A stretch of DNA of 64,000 nt, from NCBI GenBank assembly GCA_947475445.1, contig CANJLC010000006.1:1-64000 (forward strand), written 5' to 3'. The notes beneath the pieces were generated by a model. That model saw nothing but the letters and a program-made list of their open reading frames with translations, ran no database searches and was not told where the DNA came from. The translations under genes were made by a program, and so were the position numbers. The stretch is from Alphaproteobacteria bacterium (GTDB lineage Bacteria > Pseudomonadota > Alphaproteobacteria > Micropepsales > Micropepsaceae). Shown here one piece after another: positions 26,790 to 38,031 of this stretch (position 1 is the stretch's first letter; each line of letters begins with the position of its first letter).

Positions 26790-27185
26790 CTATGCCAGGT
26801 CGGCGGAACCGGCGCGCATGTATTTGCGCCCCGCGTCGATGGCTTCTTTCACGGCCTGGTCCAGCGGCAGCTTGGCGCGGATATCAATCAGCTTGATCAG
26901 GCTGGGCAGGTTGATGCCGGCCAGCACTTCGATCTTGCCGCGCTCCAGCAAGGTGAGCGCCAGGTTGCAGGGCGTGCCGCCGAACATGTCGGTGGCGATC
27001 ACCACGCCATTGCCCATGTCCACCGATTGGGCCGCCGCCGCGATCTCGCGCTGGCGCCGCTCGATATCATCTTCGGGACCGATGCAGACGGCGCGCAGAT
27101 GCGTCTGGGGGCCGACCATATGTTCCATGGCGGAGATGAACTCCTGCGCCAGGCGGCCATGTGTTACGAGTACCAAACCGATCAT
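26790..27185 (-). CDS. PTS EIIA domain protein, mannose family (EIIA-Man-like)
   Basis: The 131-residue protein begins MIGLVLVTHGRLA, with the phospho-accepting His9, and has the DMFGGTPCNLALTLL motif of EIIA-Man. In alphaproteobacteria this stand-alone EIIA works with HPr and the PTS-Ntr pathway in regulation of carbon and stress functions. The start at 27185 gives the family N-terminus; in-frame upstream sequence belongs to hprK on the other frame. It sits between hprK and ptsH. Confidence 0.94.
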   Translation of the reverse strand: MIGLVLVTHGRLAQEFISAMEHMVGPQTHLRAVCIGPEDDIERRQREIAAAAQSVDMGNGVVIATDMFGGTPCNLALTLLERGKIEVLAGINLPSLIKLIDIRAKLPLDQAVKEAIDAGRKYMRAGSADLA

Positions 27186-27261
27186 CTGTGTTCCACTTGA
27201 AGGCGCGGAAATTAGGGGGGTTCGCGCTGGGGTGAAAGCCTTATGTGGGGATTGCCCCCCA

Positions 27262-27738
27262 CTATTCCAAGTTAAAAGTGTCGCGGAAGGCGCCCCGCGC
27301 AAAGGCGTCCAGCGCCGCCCGGATCCGCGCCGGAGCCGAGGGTTCTGCGCCATTGACCATGATCTGGGGCACCGGCTGCATGCCGGACAGGGCTTTTGGC
27401 GCGGCATAGAATTCCGGCTCCGGCAGCCTGGGTTGCCGCTTGCGCCCCAGCCGCACCGTCATGGCAATGGCAGCGCTCTGGATATGCGCAACGCGGATGA
27501 TGCCGATGCCGCGCAATTCCAGCAGGCCGGCAATGGTGCGCGGCGGGCGGGCATGCAGTTTGCCACCCCGCACGAACAGCTCGCAGCGGTCATCCGCCAG
27601 AAGCTGTGCCCCGCCGTCCAGCAGGCGCAGCGCCAGGTCGGATTTTCCCGCATGGCTGGGACCGAGCAGCAAGACGCCGCGGCCGCGAATCGCGACGCAG
27701 CTGGCATGGACGTTCACCCGGATGCTGGAGCCTGTCAT
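27262..27738 (-). CDS. hprK: HPr kinase/phosphorylase, short alphaproteobacterial form
   Basis: The 158-residue product contains only the catalytic domain, as is usual in alphaproteobacteria. The P-loop is GPSHAGKS (residues 26-33), followed by LLADDRCEL and IAGLLELRGIGI, the HprK signature. It phosphorylates a serine on HPr. ATG at 27738 lies 10 nt after the chvG stop, consistent with cotranscription chvI-chvG-hprK-EIIA-ptsH. Frame extensions upstream are chvG shadows. Confidence 0.93.
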   Translation of the reverse strand: MTGSSIRVNVHASCVAIRGRGVLLLGPSHAGKSDLALRLLDGGAQLLADDRCELFVRGGKLHARPPRTIAGLLELRGIGIIRVAHIQSAAIAMTVRLGRKRQPRLPEPEFYAAPKALSGMQPVPQIMVNGAEPSAPARIRAALDAFARGAFRDTFNLE

Positions 27739-27748
27739 TGCATGGACC

Positions 27749-29302
27749 TCATGGCAGGACCGGAAGCTCCACCACGAAGCGCGCGCCGCCGCCTTCCCTG
27801 TTCTCGGCCCAGATGCGGCCGCCGGCATTCTGGGTGATCTGGCGCGCGATGGAGAGGCCAAGGCCCGAATTGTTGCCGAAATGTGCCGCGGGCCGCTCGG
27901 TGTAGAAGCGCTCGAAAATCGATTCCAGGTTTTCCGCCGGAATGCCGGGGCCCTGGTCTTCCACCGTGACACGCGCCACCAGGTGATGTTTTCGCGCCGT
28001 CACGGTGATGACACCATGCTCGGGGCTGAAGGAGATGGCGTTGTCGATCAGGTTGCGGAAAACCTGGCCCAGCCTTTCGTCATTGCCCAGCACGCGGATG
28101 CCGGGCGGCAATTCATCCTTCAGCGTGACGGTCTGTGTCTTGGAGATTTCGGTGAAATCGTAAATTTCCACAATCACCTTGAGCAGGTGGGACAATTCGA
28201 TGGCGCCGCGCGCCTCGCGCGACAATTCGGCGTCCAGCCGCGAGGCGTCGGAAATATCGGTGATCAGCCGGTCGATGCGCTTCACGTCGGCGCGCACCAG
28301 CGCCATCAGCTTGTCGCGCGAGGCTTCATCGGGCGCGCGCACCAGAATTTCCATGGCGCTGGCCAGCGAGGTGAGGGGGTTTTTCAGTTCATGCGCCACG
28401 TCGGCGGCAAAGGTTTCAATGGCGCCGATGCGGTCATACATGGCCGCGGTCATTTCTTTCAGCGAATCCGCCAGGTCGCCGATCTCGTCGTTGCGGTCGG
28501 GCAGGCCGGGAATGGCGTCGCGCCCGCCAAGGCCCTGGCGCACCCGGTCGGCCGCCGCCGCCAGCTTGCGCACCGGCTCGGCAATGGTGCCCGCAAGATA
28601 CAGCGAAGACAGCAGCATCACGGCAAAGGCCACGAGACAGACTTCGATCAGCGTGAAACGTTCCTGGCGCAAGATGTCGTCAATGTCGCCGCCCTCGGTG
28701 GAGACGAACAGCACGCCATAGATGGCGCGGAAGCGCTGGATCGGCACCGCCACCGACAGCACCAGCTTGTTCTGGTCGTCCACCCGCTCGCCGCTGGCCG
28801 TCTGGCCGGTGAGGGCGACATTCACTTCCTCATAGATGCGTCCGTCATTACCGCCTTCGGAATAGGGCGCCAGCTTGACGAAGGGCCGCACGCCCATCAC
28901 GCCGTCATAGATGCGGTTGCTCCATTCCTTGAAGCGCGTCCAGCTGTCCAGCGCCGGCAAATCCGCCACCTGCACCATGTTGCGCGGCAGCAGCAGGCGG
29001 GTATCCACCACCAGCTTGCCGTCGGGCAGGTAGAGCCGCGCCCGCAGGCGCGAGGGCGCGATGAGCTGGCCCAGCAGCGGCTCGGCATTTTTCACATTCA
29101 GCTTGTGGGTGCTGGGTTCGGTGGCATATTCGGCCAGCGTGCCGGCCACGATGGCGGCCTGTTCCTGCACCCCGGTCAGCCGTTCCGCCACCAGGCCGCG
29201 GCCGGAGGATTGCACCGTGATCACGCCCACCGTCAGCACCAAGAGGGCAATGGTGTTGAAGGCGATGATGCGCCAGGTGAGCGTGGAGAAGTGCGGGAAG
29301 AT
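27749..29302 (-). CDS. chvG: Sensor histidine kinase ChvG, apparent ATC start
   Basis: Membrane kinase of the ChvG/ChvI (ExoS) envelope- and acid-sensing system. It has two membrane segments around a periplasmic domain, HAMP, the H box ADVAHELKNPL (His304) and an HATPase domain (DNAISFSPEHG, DQGPGIP, GLGLSIA). The first membrane segment (WRIIAFNTIALLVLTVG) begins upstream of the only standard start, TTG at 29242. No ATG/GTG/TTG precedes it before a stop; ATC at 29302 has aaggag 8 nt upstream. From ATC the protein is 517 residues. An assembly error turning ATG to ATC is possible. Confidence 0.85.
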   Translation of the reverse strand: MFPHFSTLTWRIIAFNTIALLVLTVGVITVQSSGRGLVAERLTGVQEQAAIVAGTLAEYATEPSTHKLNVKNAEPLLGQLIAPSRLRARLYLPDGKLVVDTRLLLPRNMVQVADLPALDSWTRFKEWSNRIYDGVMGVRPFVKLAPYSEGGNDGRIYEEVNVALTGQTASGERVDDQNKLVLSVAVPIQRFRAIYGVLFVSTEGGDIDDILRQERFTLIEVCLVAFAVMLLSSLYLAGTIAEPVRKLAAAADRVRQGLGGRDAIPGLPDRNDEIGDLADSLKEMTAAMYDRIGAIETFAADVAHELKNPLTSLASAMEILVRAPDEASRDKLMALVRADVKRIDRLITDISDASRLDAELSREARGAIELSHLLKVIVEIYDFTEISKTQTVTLKDELPPGIRVLGNDERLGQVFRNLIDNAISFSPEHGVITVTARKHHLVARVTVEDQGPGIPAENLESIFERFYTERPAAHFGNNSGLGLSIARQITQNAGGRIWAENREGGGARFVVELPVLP

Positions 29303-29307
29303 GGACG

Positions 29308-30009
29308 CTACTCCTTGTAGCGGTAGCCCACGCCATACAGCGTTTCGATGGCGTCGAAATCGTCGGCCACCACCTTGAATTTCTTGCGCAGCCGCTTGAT
29401 GTGGCTGTCGATGGTGCGGTCATCGACATAGACCTGGTCGTCATAGGCCGCGTCCATCAAACTGTCGCGGCTCTTGACGAAGCCCGGACGCTGCGCCAGC
29501 GCCTGGAGGATCAGGAATTCCGTTACGGTGAGGCGCACCGGCTTGCCGTCCCAGGTGCATTCATGGCGCAGCGGGTCGAGCGCCAGCTTGCCGCGCGTCA
29601 GTGCTTCCTTTTTCTGTTCGCCGGGCGCGAGCGATGCGCCCTTGCCCTCGGCGCGGCGCAAGACGGCGCGCACCCGTTCCAGCAGCAGGCGCTGGGAGAA
29701 GGGCTTGCGGATATAATCATCGGCCCCGGCATTGAGGCCCATCAGCTCGTCAATCTCCTCGTCCTTGGAGGTGAGGAAGATCACGGGCAGGTCGGCGTTG
29801 CTCTGGCGCAACCGGCGCAGGAGTTCGAGCCCGTCCATGCGCGGCATCTTGATGTCCAGCACCGCCAGATCGGGCGGGGTGGCGGTCAGCGCGGTCAAGG
29901 CGGCGGCGGGATCGGAAAAGCTTTTGACGCTATAGCCTTCCTGCTCCAGCAGCATCGTCACCGATGCGAGAATGTTCTTATCGTCGTCAACAAGGGCGAT
30001 TATGGCCAT
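29308..30009 (-). CDS. chvI: Response regulator ChvI (OmpR family)
   Basis: The 233-residue regulator has an N-terminal receiver with acidic pocket VDDDKN and phospho-acceptor Asp52 ([13 protein letters not shown]), switch Thr in FLTSKDE and Lys in YIRKPF, then an OmpR winged-helix domain ([25 protein letters not shown]). It is the partner of the kinase gene that begins 5 nt downstream. ATG at 30009 gives the canonical N-terminus [10 protein letters not shown]. Together they regulate envelope functions in this class. Confidence 0.96.
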   Translation of the reverse strand: MAIIALVDDDKNILASVTMLLEQEGYSVKSFSDPAAALTALTATPPDLAVLDIKMPRMDGLELLRRLRQSNADLPVIFLTSKDEEIDELMGLNAGADDYIRKPFSQRLLLERVRAVLRRAEGKGASLAPGEQKKEALTRGKLALDPLRHECTWDGKPVRLTVTEFLILQALAQRPGFVKSRDSLMDAAYDDQVYVDDRTIDSHIKRLRKKFKVVADDFDAIETLYGVGYRYKE

Positions 30010-30079
30010 TCTTTTCCTGTCCCGGGCGGCTTGGCGCCAGTATAAGGCCCTGCCCAGCAAAGCAAAGCCTTGGAAAAAC

Positions 30080-30865
30080 ATGACCCAGAATCAGGCCTAT
30101 GAGCCGGGACGCTTCAAGGGCACGGTGCCTTTCTATGAGCGTTACCGCCTGGCCTATCCCCAAAGGCTGGTTGACCGGGTGGCGGGGCTTGCGGGCCTGA
30201 CGCCCGGCGACGCCGTGCTGGATCTGGGAACCGGGCCCGGCTTCCTGGCGGTGCCCTTTGCCCGGGCGGGGATGGCGGTGACGGCCGCCGACCCCGAGCC
30301 GTCGATGCTGGAGGCGGCGGGTGAAGCCGCCAAGGCGGCGGGTGTGGATATCACGCTGTGGCAGGGCGGCTCCTATGAACTCACGCCGCAGATGGGACCG
30401 TTTCGCATGGTCACCATCGGGCGGGCCTTTCACTGGATGGACCGCGCCGCCACGCTGGACATGCTGGACAGGATCATCAGCAAAGGCGGGGCGGTGGCGC
30501 TGTTCCATGACGCCCATCCCGATGTGGTGGAGAACCGCTGGTTCAAGACGCTGCGCGCGGTGAGCGACCGCTACAAGGACGATGCGGTTCGCAAGGTGCA
30601 TGCCCACAAGCGCTATGAACCTTTCCTGTTCGAAAGCGCCTTCACGGTGGTGGAAGGCCTGAGCCTCACCACGCGAAGCCAGATCGGGTTGGACGATATC
30701 ATCGGGCGGGCCTATTCCATGTCCCCATTCACTGCGGATAGACTGGGCGGGCGCAGGGACGAATTCAAGTCGGAATTGCGCGCCGCGCTGCTTGCCCATG
30801 CGGTGGACGGAAAATTCATTGAGATCGCGGAGATGGTGGCAGTGGTGGCGCGGCGGCAGGAATGA
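30080..30865 (+). CDS. Class I SAM-dependent methyltransferase
   Basis: A 261-residue soluble methyltransferase with motif [19 protein letters not shown], acidic residue of beta-2 in [11 protein letters not shown], and an AFHWMDRA segment like that of UbiE/Methyltransf_11 proteins. The substrate is unknown. It is divergent from chvI with 70 nt between starts and overlaps the next gene by ATGA, so the two may act together. ATG at 30080 was taken because upstream in-frame sequence lies in the chvI leader. Confidence 0.85.
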   Translation: MTQNQAYEPGRFKGTVPFYERYRLAYPQRLVDRVAGLAGLTPGDAVLDLGTGPGFLAVPFARAGMAVTAADPEPSMLEAAGEAAKAAGVDITLWQGGSYELTPQMGPFRMVTIGRAFHWMDRAATLDMLDRIISKGGAVALFHDAHPDVVENRWFKTLRAVSDRYKDDAVRKVHAHKRYEPFLFESAFTVVEGLSLTTRSQIGLDDIIGRAYSMSPFTADRLGGRRDEFKSELRAALLAHAVDGKFIEIAEMVAVVARRQE

Positions 30866-31536
30866 CGGACGGAAAGAAATTCACCCAGACCAAGGCATTC
30901 GACCTGCTGATGGGCGTGCCGCTGATCATCTGGTTCGGCTATGTCGAAGGCGTTCGCCTGCGCCCGGCTTTGGCGGCGACCGCGCGCGCCGTGCTGGCGG
31001 AGCCGAACCTGCTGCACAACCTGCAATTCTTCGGCCTGTTCGCGGCGGTGGCGTTCAATTTCCTGGCGGTCTACCTGATCGTGATGCGCGACAGCCCAGT
31101 CAAGCGGCCCAGGGGCGTGCTGCCTTACCTTGCCGGTTTCGTCGGCACCTTTATCGGCGTGGGCATCCAGTTTCTAAAGCCGGTGACATTGCCGCTGGGC
31201 CTGCAGCTTGTTTCCTCGACGCTGAGCTGCCTGGGATTTGTGGCCTGCTGCATCGTGCTGGCCAAGCTGGGCAAGAGTTTTTCCATCGTGCCGGAGGCCC
31301 GCGCGCTGTTGACAGGCGGTCCCTACAGCCTGGCGCGGCATCCCCTCTATGTCATGGAGATCGTGGCGATTGTGGGCGTGTCGCTGCAATTCCAGCAGCC
31401 CTGGTCGACGCTGTTCTCGCTGGCGGTGATCGTGATGCTGGTGGTGCGCACGCATTTCGAGGAACAGATTCTGACTGAAGCGTTTCCGGAATACGTGGAA
31501 TACCGCAAGCGCGTGAAGCGGTTCGGGTTTGTCTAG
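30862..31536 (+). CDS. Membrane protein of the isoprenylcysteine carboxyl methyltransferase (ICMT-like) family
   Basis: A 224-residue protein with about five membrane segments and the C-terminal ICMT/PEMT signature GGPYSLARHPLYVMEI then EEQILTEAFPEYVEYRKRVKRF, which binds SAM. Bacterial members methylate lipids or small molecules; the substrate is not known. It is translationally coupled to the upstream class I methyltransferase. It converges with greA across a large palindrome. Confidence 0.82.
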   Translation: MTDGKKFTQTKAFDLLMGVPLIIWFGYVEGVRLRPALAATARAVLAEPNLLHNLQFFGLFAAVAFNFLAVYLIVMRDSPVKRPRGVLPYLAGFVGTFIGVGIQFLKPVTLPLGLQLVSSTLSCLGFVACCIVLAKLGKSFSIVPEARALLTGGPYSLARHPLYVMEIVAIVGVSLQFQQPWSTLFSLAVIVMLVVRTHFEEQILTEAFPEYVEYRKRVKRFGFV

Positions 31537-31543
31537 CCCCAAC

Positions 31544-31639
31544 CGTCATGGCCCGGCTTGTCCGGGCCATCCATACGGTCCGCGACAGAGGCCCTAATCC
31601 GACACCGTATGGATGGCCCGCATAAAGCGGGCCATGACG
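31544..31639. repeat. Extragenic palindrome, family 1 (double-hairpin form)
   Basis: The 96-nt element starts cgtcatggcccgg and ends gcgggccatgacg. Two hairpins (atggcccgg/ccgggccat and atggcccgc/gcgggccat) flank a core in which ccatacggt pairs with accgtatgg, so the whole element can also fold end to end. Its arms match the single hairpin at 5158-5188. Like that copy it lies between convergent genes (ICMT-like and greA). Confidence 0.8.
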
Positions 31640-31667
31640 ATCAGGGGTGAATGGCGAGTAGTGGCTC

Positions 31668-32141
31668 TTAGACGAACTCGACCTTGAGGATTTCGTACGA
31701 CCGCGCGCCGCCGGGGGCGGCGACTTCGACCGTGTCACCCTTGGACTTGCCGATCAGGGCGCGGGCGATGGGCGAGGAGAGCGAGATGCGGCCCTGCTTG
31801 GCGTCGGATTCCACGTCGCCCACGATCTGGTATTTGCGCTTTTCGTCGGTGTCTTCATCCACCAGCGTGACGGTGGCGCCGAACTTGATGCTGGTGCCGG
31901 ACAGCTTGGAAATATCAATCACTTCGGCGCGGCCGATCTGGTCTTCCAGTTCCATGACGCGGCCTTCGATGAAGCTCTGCTTCTCCTTGGCGGCGTGATA
32001 CTCGGCATTTTCCGACAGGTCGCCATGGGCGCGCGCTTCCGCGATCGCCTTGATGATCTCGTGGCGGTCCACATTCTTCAGCTGGTTCAATTCCACTTCG
32101 AGGTTCTTGTACCCGGAAGCGGTCATGGGAATTTTTTCCAT
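31668..32141 (-). CDS. greA: Transcription elongation factor GreA
   Basis: GreA stimulates RNA polymerase to cleave backtracked transcripts. The coiled-coil tip bears the acidic [15 protein letters not shown] motif, and the C-terminal FKBP-like domain ends [10 protein letters not shown]. The start at 32141 (MEKIPMT) gives 157 residues, the usual length; a TTG six codons upstream is less likely. It sits downstream of carB with a 250-nt gap holding a perfect palindrome, so it probably has its own promoter. Confidence 0.97.
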   Translation of the reverse strand: MEKIPMTASGYKNLEVELNQLKNVDRHEIIKAIAEARAHGDLSENAEYHAAKEKQSFIEGRVMELEDQIGRAEVIDISKLSGTSIKFGATVTLVDEDTDEKRKYQIVGDVESDAKQGRISLSSPIARALIGKSKGDTVEVAAPGGARSYEILKVEFV

Positions 32142-32159
32142 CGCCGTATCGTCCTGCAA

Positions 32160-32392
32160 AGGGCAAAAGACCTTCGTCCGGCAAAGAGGGGCCGGATTGC
32201 GGTCACGTGCCTTGGGTAACTGTTTGTTCCTGTTGGGCTTTTATAAAACGGCCCGAAACTCCAGCTTCAAGAGTAAGACTGCAGGGGTGCGACTTCAAGG
32301 GTTGAGGAGCGGTTCGCCAAAGGCGCTTGAAACGGTCCAGCGGACCGTTTCAAGCGCCGAAAGCCGCGAGCTTGGGCGAGCGGCCGGGCGAG
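32160..32392. other. carB-greA intergenic region
   Basis: About 230 nt without a gene. It holds the 37-nt perfect palindrome at 32322-32358 and, nearer greA, an AT-richer stretch (tttataaaac) that may be part of the greA promoter. No small open frame with coding character is seen. Confidence 0.5.
32322..32358. repeat. Extragenic palindrome, family 2 (17-bp stem)
   Basis: ggcgcttgaaacggtcc (32322-32338) is exactly complementary to ggaccgtttcaagcgcc (32342-32358), loop agc. It lies about 35 nt past the carB stop. The core gaaacggtcc/ggaccgtttc resembles the hairpin at 60721-60743 (gaaatggtc/gaccatttc). It has no T run on the carB strand, so a REP-like role is more likely than plain termination. 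Confidence 0.8.
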
Positions 32393-35767
<3,375 letters not shown>

Positions 35768-35896
35768 GTTTGTCCGGGCCTGTCGGCCCGGTGGTCGCGC
35801 GCAAAGGCCCCCGCGCGGTGAGGCGCTTCGGACCTGTCAGACTGTAGGTTAAGGGGACCGTCTAGAGGGTCCGGCAGCCCGCCGCAACCCCAATTT

Positions 35897-36931
35897 TCAG
35901 CTGCGCCAGCGCAGGGTCCGTTCTTGCACAGGATTGGTGAATTCCGTGCCGTTTTCGACCGATTCCGCCCAGGCTTTCTTGACCCGGTGGTACCAGATGG
36001 CGGGCATGTCGGAATCCTGGATCAGCATCAGATTCGGGGAGAATTTCAGGCCCTCGCGCTGCAGTTCCACGATCTTGCGGTCATCGGCCATGAAGGTGCG
36101 GCCCACGGCCCAGAAAAACGGATAGATGAAGTTCAGCCAGGCCGGCCAGTAGAGGATTCCCATCACGTCGGTATGGCTTTCGTCGCGCGGGGTGCAGACG
36201 GTCAGCGCCACGACCTTGAAGGTCCTGCCGAACAATCTGCCTTCCACGATCTCGAATCGGGTTGAGGGCAGCTCGAACGTGATTTCCGTGGTCGCTTCGC
36301 CCAGCAGGCCATAGGCCGGCTTGCTCGGCTTGTGCTTGGTCATCACGAAACCGGTTGGCAGCGGCGCGTAATGCTTGTCCTTCGGCCTGGGCGTGCGTTT
36401 CCACCACCAATGGTCATGGACATAGGCGGCATGCACCGGGTCCATCAATCCGATCACGGCATGGTCGATATCGCAGGGAAAATTTTGAACTTCCGTCCAT
36501 TTGGGCTTGTTGTAGGCCACGCCCACGGCGGGCGGGCGGGTTTTTGGCGGCGTGCCGGGCTTGTCGGCGACATAGACCCAAAGCAGCCCGTCCTGTTCGA
36601 TGACGGGATAATTCCGTACACGGATTTTCGTGGGGTCCATCTCCTGGCCGTCCACCAGAGAGGGGATGGCGCTGCACACCCCGTCCTTGCGGAAGCGCCA
36701 GCCATGATAGGGGCACTCGACCGTGTTCTCGGATGTAATTTTTCCCGCCGACAGCGGCACGCCGCGATGGGGGCAGATGTCGCGCATGGCAAACGCCGCG
36801 CCGTCCTGCATGCGGCCCAGCAGCACCGGCTCGCCCAGCAGCATTTCGCGGCGCATCTGTCCGGGCTTCAGCGTGTTGGAAAGGGCAGGCATGTACCAGA
36901 GGTCGCGCAAATAAAGCGCGTCACCGCTCAC
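35897..36931 (-). CDS. Rieske [2Fe-2S] oxygenase, alpha-subunit type
   Basis: The 344-residue enzyme has a Rieske centre (Cys53, His55, Cys73, His76 in CPHRG and CPYHGW) and a mononuclear-iron site pattern DPVHAAYVH (Asp164, His167, His172), so it should hydroxylate or demethylate a substrate with electrons from a ferredoxin. Substrate unknown. Start is GTG at 36931, overlapping the DUF4340 stop (GTGA): it is the last gene of a five-gene unit with an ABC exporter. A ferredoxin/reductase pair lies at 14.2-15.7 kb but is not linked. Confidence 0.88.
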   Translation of the reverse strand: MSGDALYLRDLWYMPALSNTLKPGQMRREMLLGEPVLLGRMQDGAAFAMRDICPHRGVPLSAGKITSENTVECPYHGWRFRKDGVCSAIPSLVDGQEMDPTKIRVRNYPVIEQDGLLWVYVADKPGTPPKTRPPAVGVAYNKPKWTEVQNFPCDIDHAVIGLMDPVHAAYVHDHWWWKRTPRPKDKHYAPLPTGFVMTKHKPSKPAYGLLGEATTEITFELPSTRFEIVEGRLFGRTFKVVALTVCTPRDESHTDVMGILYWPAWLNFIYPFFWAVGRTFMADDRKIVELQREGLKFSPNLMLIQDSDMPAIWYHRVKKAWAESVENGTEFTNPVQERTLRWRS

Positions 36932-38031
36932 GGCGTTATGCCCCGGGCGGCCAATCCCTGGAGGTCCTGGGCGGACATGCCTTCGAAGGGGCTGGCGGCG
37001 GGCGCGGCGGTCATCACACGCGCCAGGTCGCTGGTCAGGGCGCGGCCCTTGTCGGTGGGCAATTTAAACGCCCAGCCGGCGTTGCGGGTGTTGATGTCCT
37101 CGGCTTCCTTGACGGTTTGCGGGCTGGCGCCGGGCGCGGTGGACGCCGTGAGCTTTGCCCAGACATCTTCGCCCTGTTCGGTGAGATCGAATGTCACCAG
37201 CAGGCCTTCAAAGGTGCGGGCGATGACACGGCTGGACTTGCTGAAATCCACCGAGGCCGCGGGTTTGACATCCACGATGCTGAAATTGGTCACGGCATAG
37301 GGAATGACATTGACGAATTGCGAATTGGGCGTGCCGTTCCTGGGCGGATTGAGCAGGCTATAGACCTGGATGCCGGGGCTGGGGCGGCTCACCGTGAAGG
37401 CCGGCCCGCTGGCGGGCGTCACGGCGACTTCTTCCAGCCGCGCCGCGCCGATATCCAGCACCTGCGCCTTCAGCCAGGCCGTGATGTTGCCATGGGGCAC
37501 GAAGACCGCGCGGGCCAGCCAGGTCTGGTTCTCGCCGGGACGGCGCACGAACAGGCCGGAAGTGCCGCCGGGATCGCCCAGCGGCTGCATGTTGCCTGCG
37601 ATCAAATCGGCCAGCACGGCACCCTTGGCGTCTTTGACAATGATGGACACGCCGGGTCCCTTGGGAGGGGTTTCCAGTCCCAGATAACGCAGCCAGTCGG
37701 GGCGGGCGGTCTTGGGCCCCAGTGTTTCCAGCGTGGCAATCCCGATCAGCGTGTGGCGCACTTCGTCGAAATCGGCGGGATAATTGCCGCGATCCGGCAG
37801 CAGCCAGCCCTTGCCCTCGCTGAACACGACATCGAAGGCGCCTTCACTGCCCACGATATGGATGCTGGCGGCGTTCTTCACGTTGGCGGCGAAGCCCGGC
37901 AGGAATTCGGTGGGGGTGAATTGCGGCGTGCCCTGCCTGGCGCGCTGGTACAGCACCAGGCCCGACAGCGCCACGCTCACAAAAGCGGCCGCGCCCAGGA
38001 TCACAAGCGTCTTGCGGCGAAAATCCATCAT
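36928..38031 (-). CDS. DUF4340 domain protein
   Basis: A 367-residue protein anchored by an N-terminal membrane segment (LVILGAAAFVSVALSGLVLY) with a large periplasmic part made of repeated DUF4340 units (for example FDVVFSEGKGWLLPDRGNYPAD, and GWAFKLPTDKGRALTSDLAR near the end). DUF4340 genes often accompany GldG-like proteins, as here. The start overlaps the GldG-like stop (ATGA); a second ATG follows at once. The role, probably periplasmic support of the exporter, is inferred. Confidence 0.87.
   Translation of the reverse strand: MMDFRRKTLVILGAAAFVSVALSGLVLYQRARQGTPQFTPTEFLPGFAANVKNAASIHIVGSEGAFDVVFSEGKGWLLPDRGNYPADFDEVRHTLIGIATLETLGPKTARPDWLRYLGLETPPKGPGVSIIVKDAKGAVLADLIAGNMQPLGDPGGTSGLFVRRPGENQTWLARAVFVPHGNITAWLKAQVLDIGAARLEEVAVTPASGPAFTVSRPSPGIQVYSLLNPPRNGTPNSQFVNVIPYAVTNFSIVDVKPAASVDFSKSSRVIARTFEGLLVTFDLTEQGEDVWAKLTASTAPGASPQTVKEAEDINTRNAGWAFKLPTDKGRALTSDLARVMTAAPAASPFEGMSAQDLQGLAARGITP

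Noticed and set aside
25423-27837. An 804-codon plus-strand frame opposite the TraB, ptsH, EIIA and hprK genes
   Set aside because: It spans several well-supported minus-strand genes and their gaps and matches no family.
27749-29242. A frameshift in chvG as the reason for its missing N-terminus
   Set aside because: The missing membrane segment is encoded in the same frame just upstream, so only the start codon is odd; no frame change is needed.
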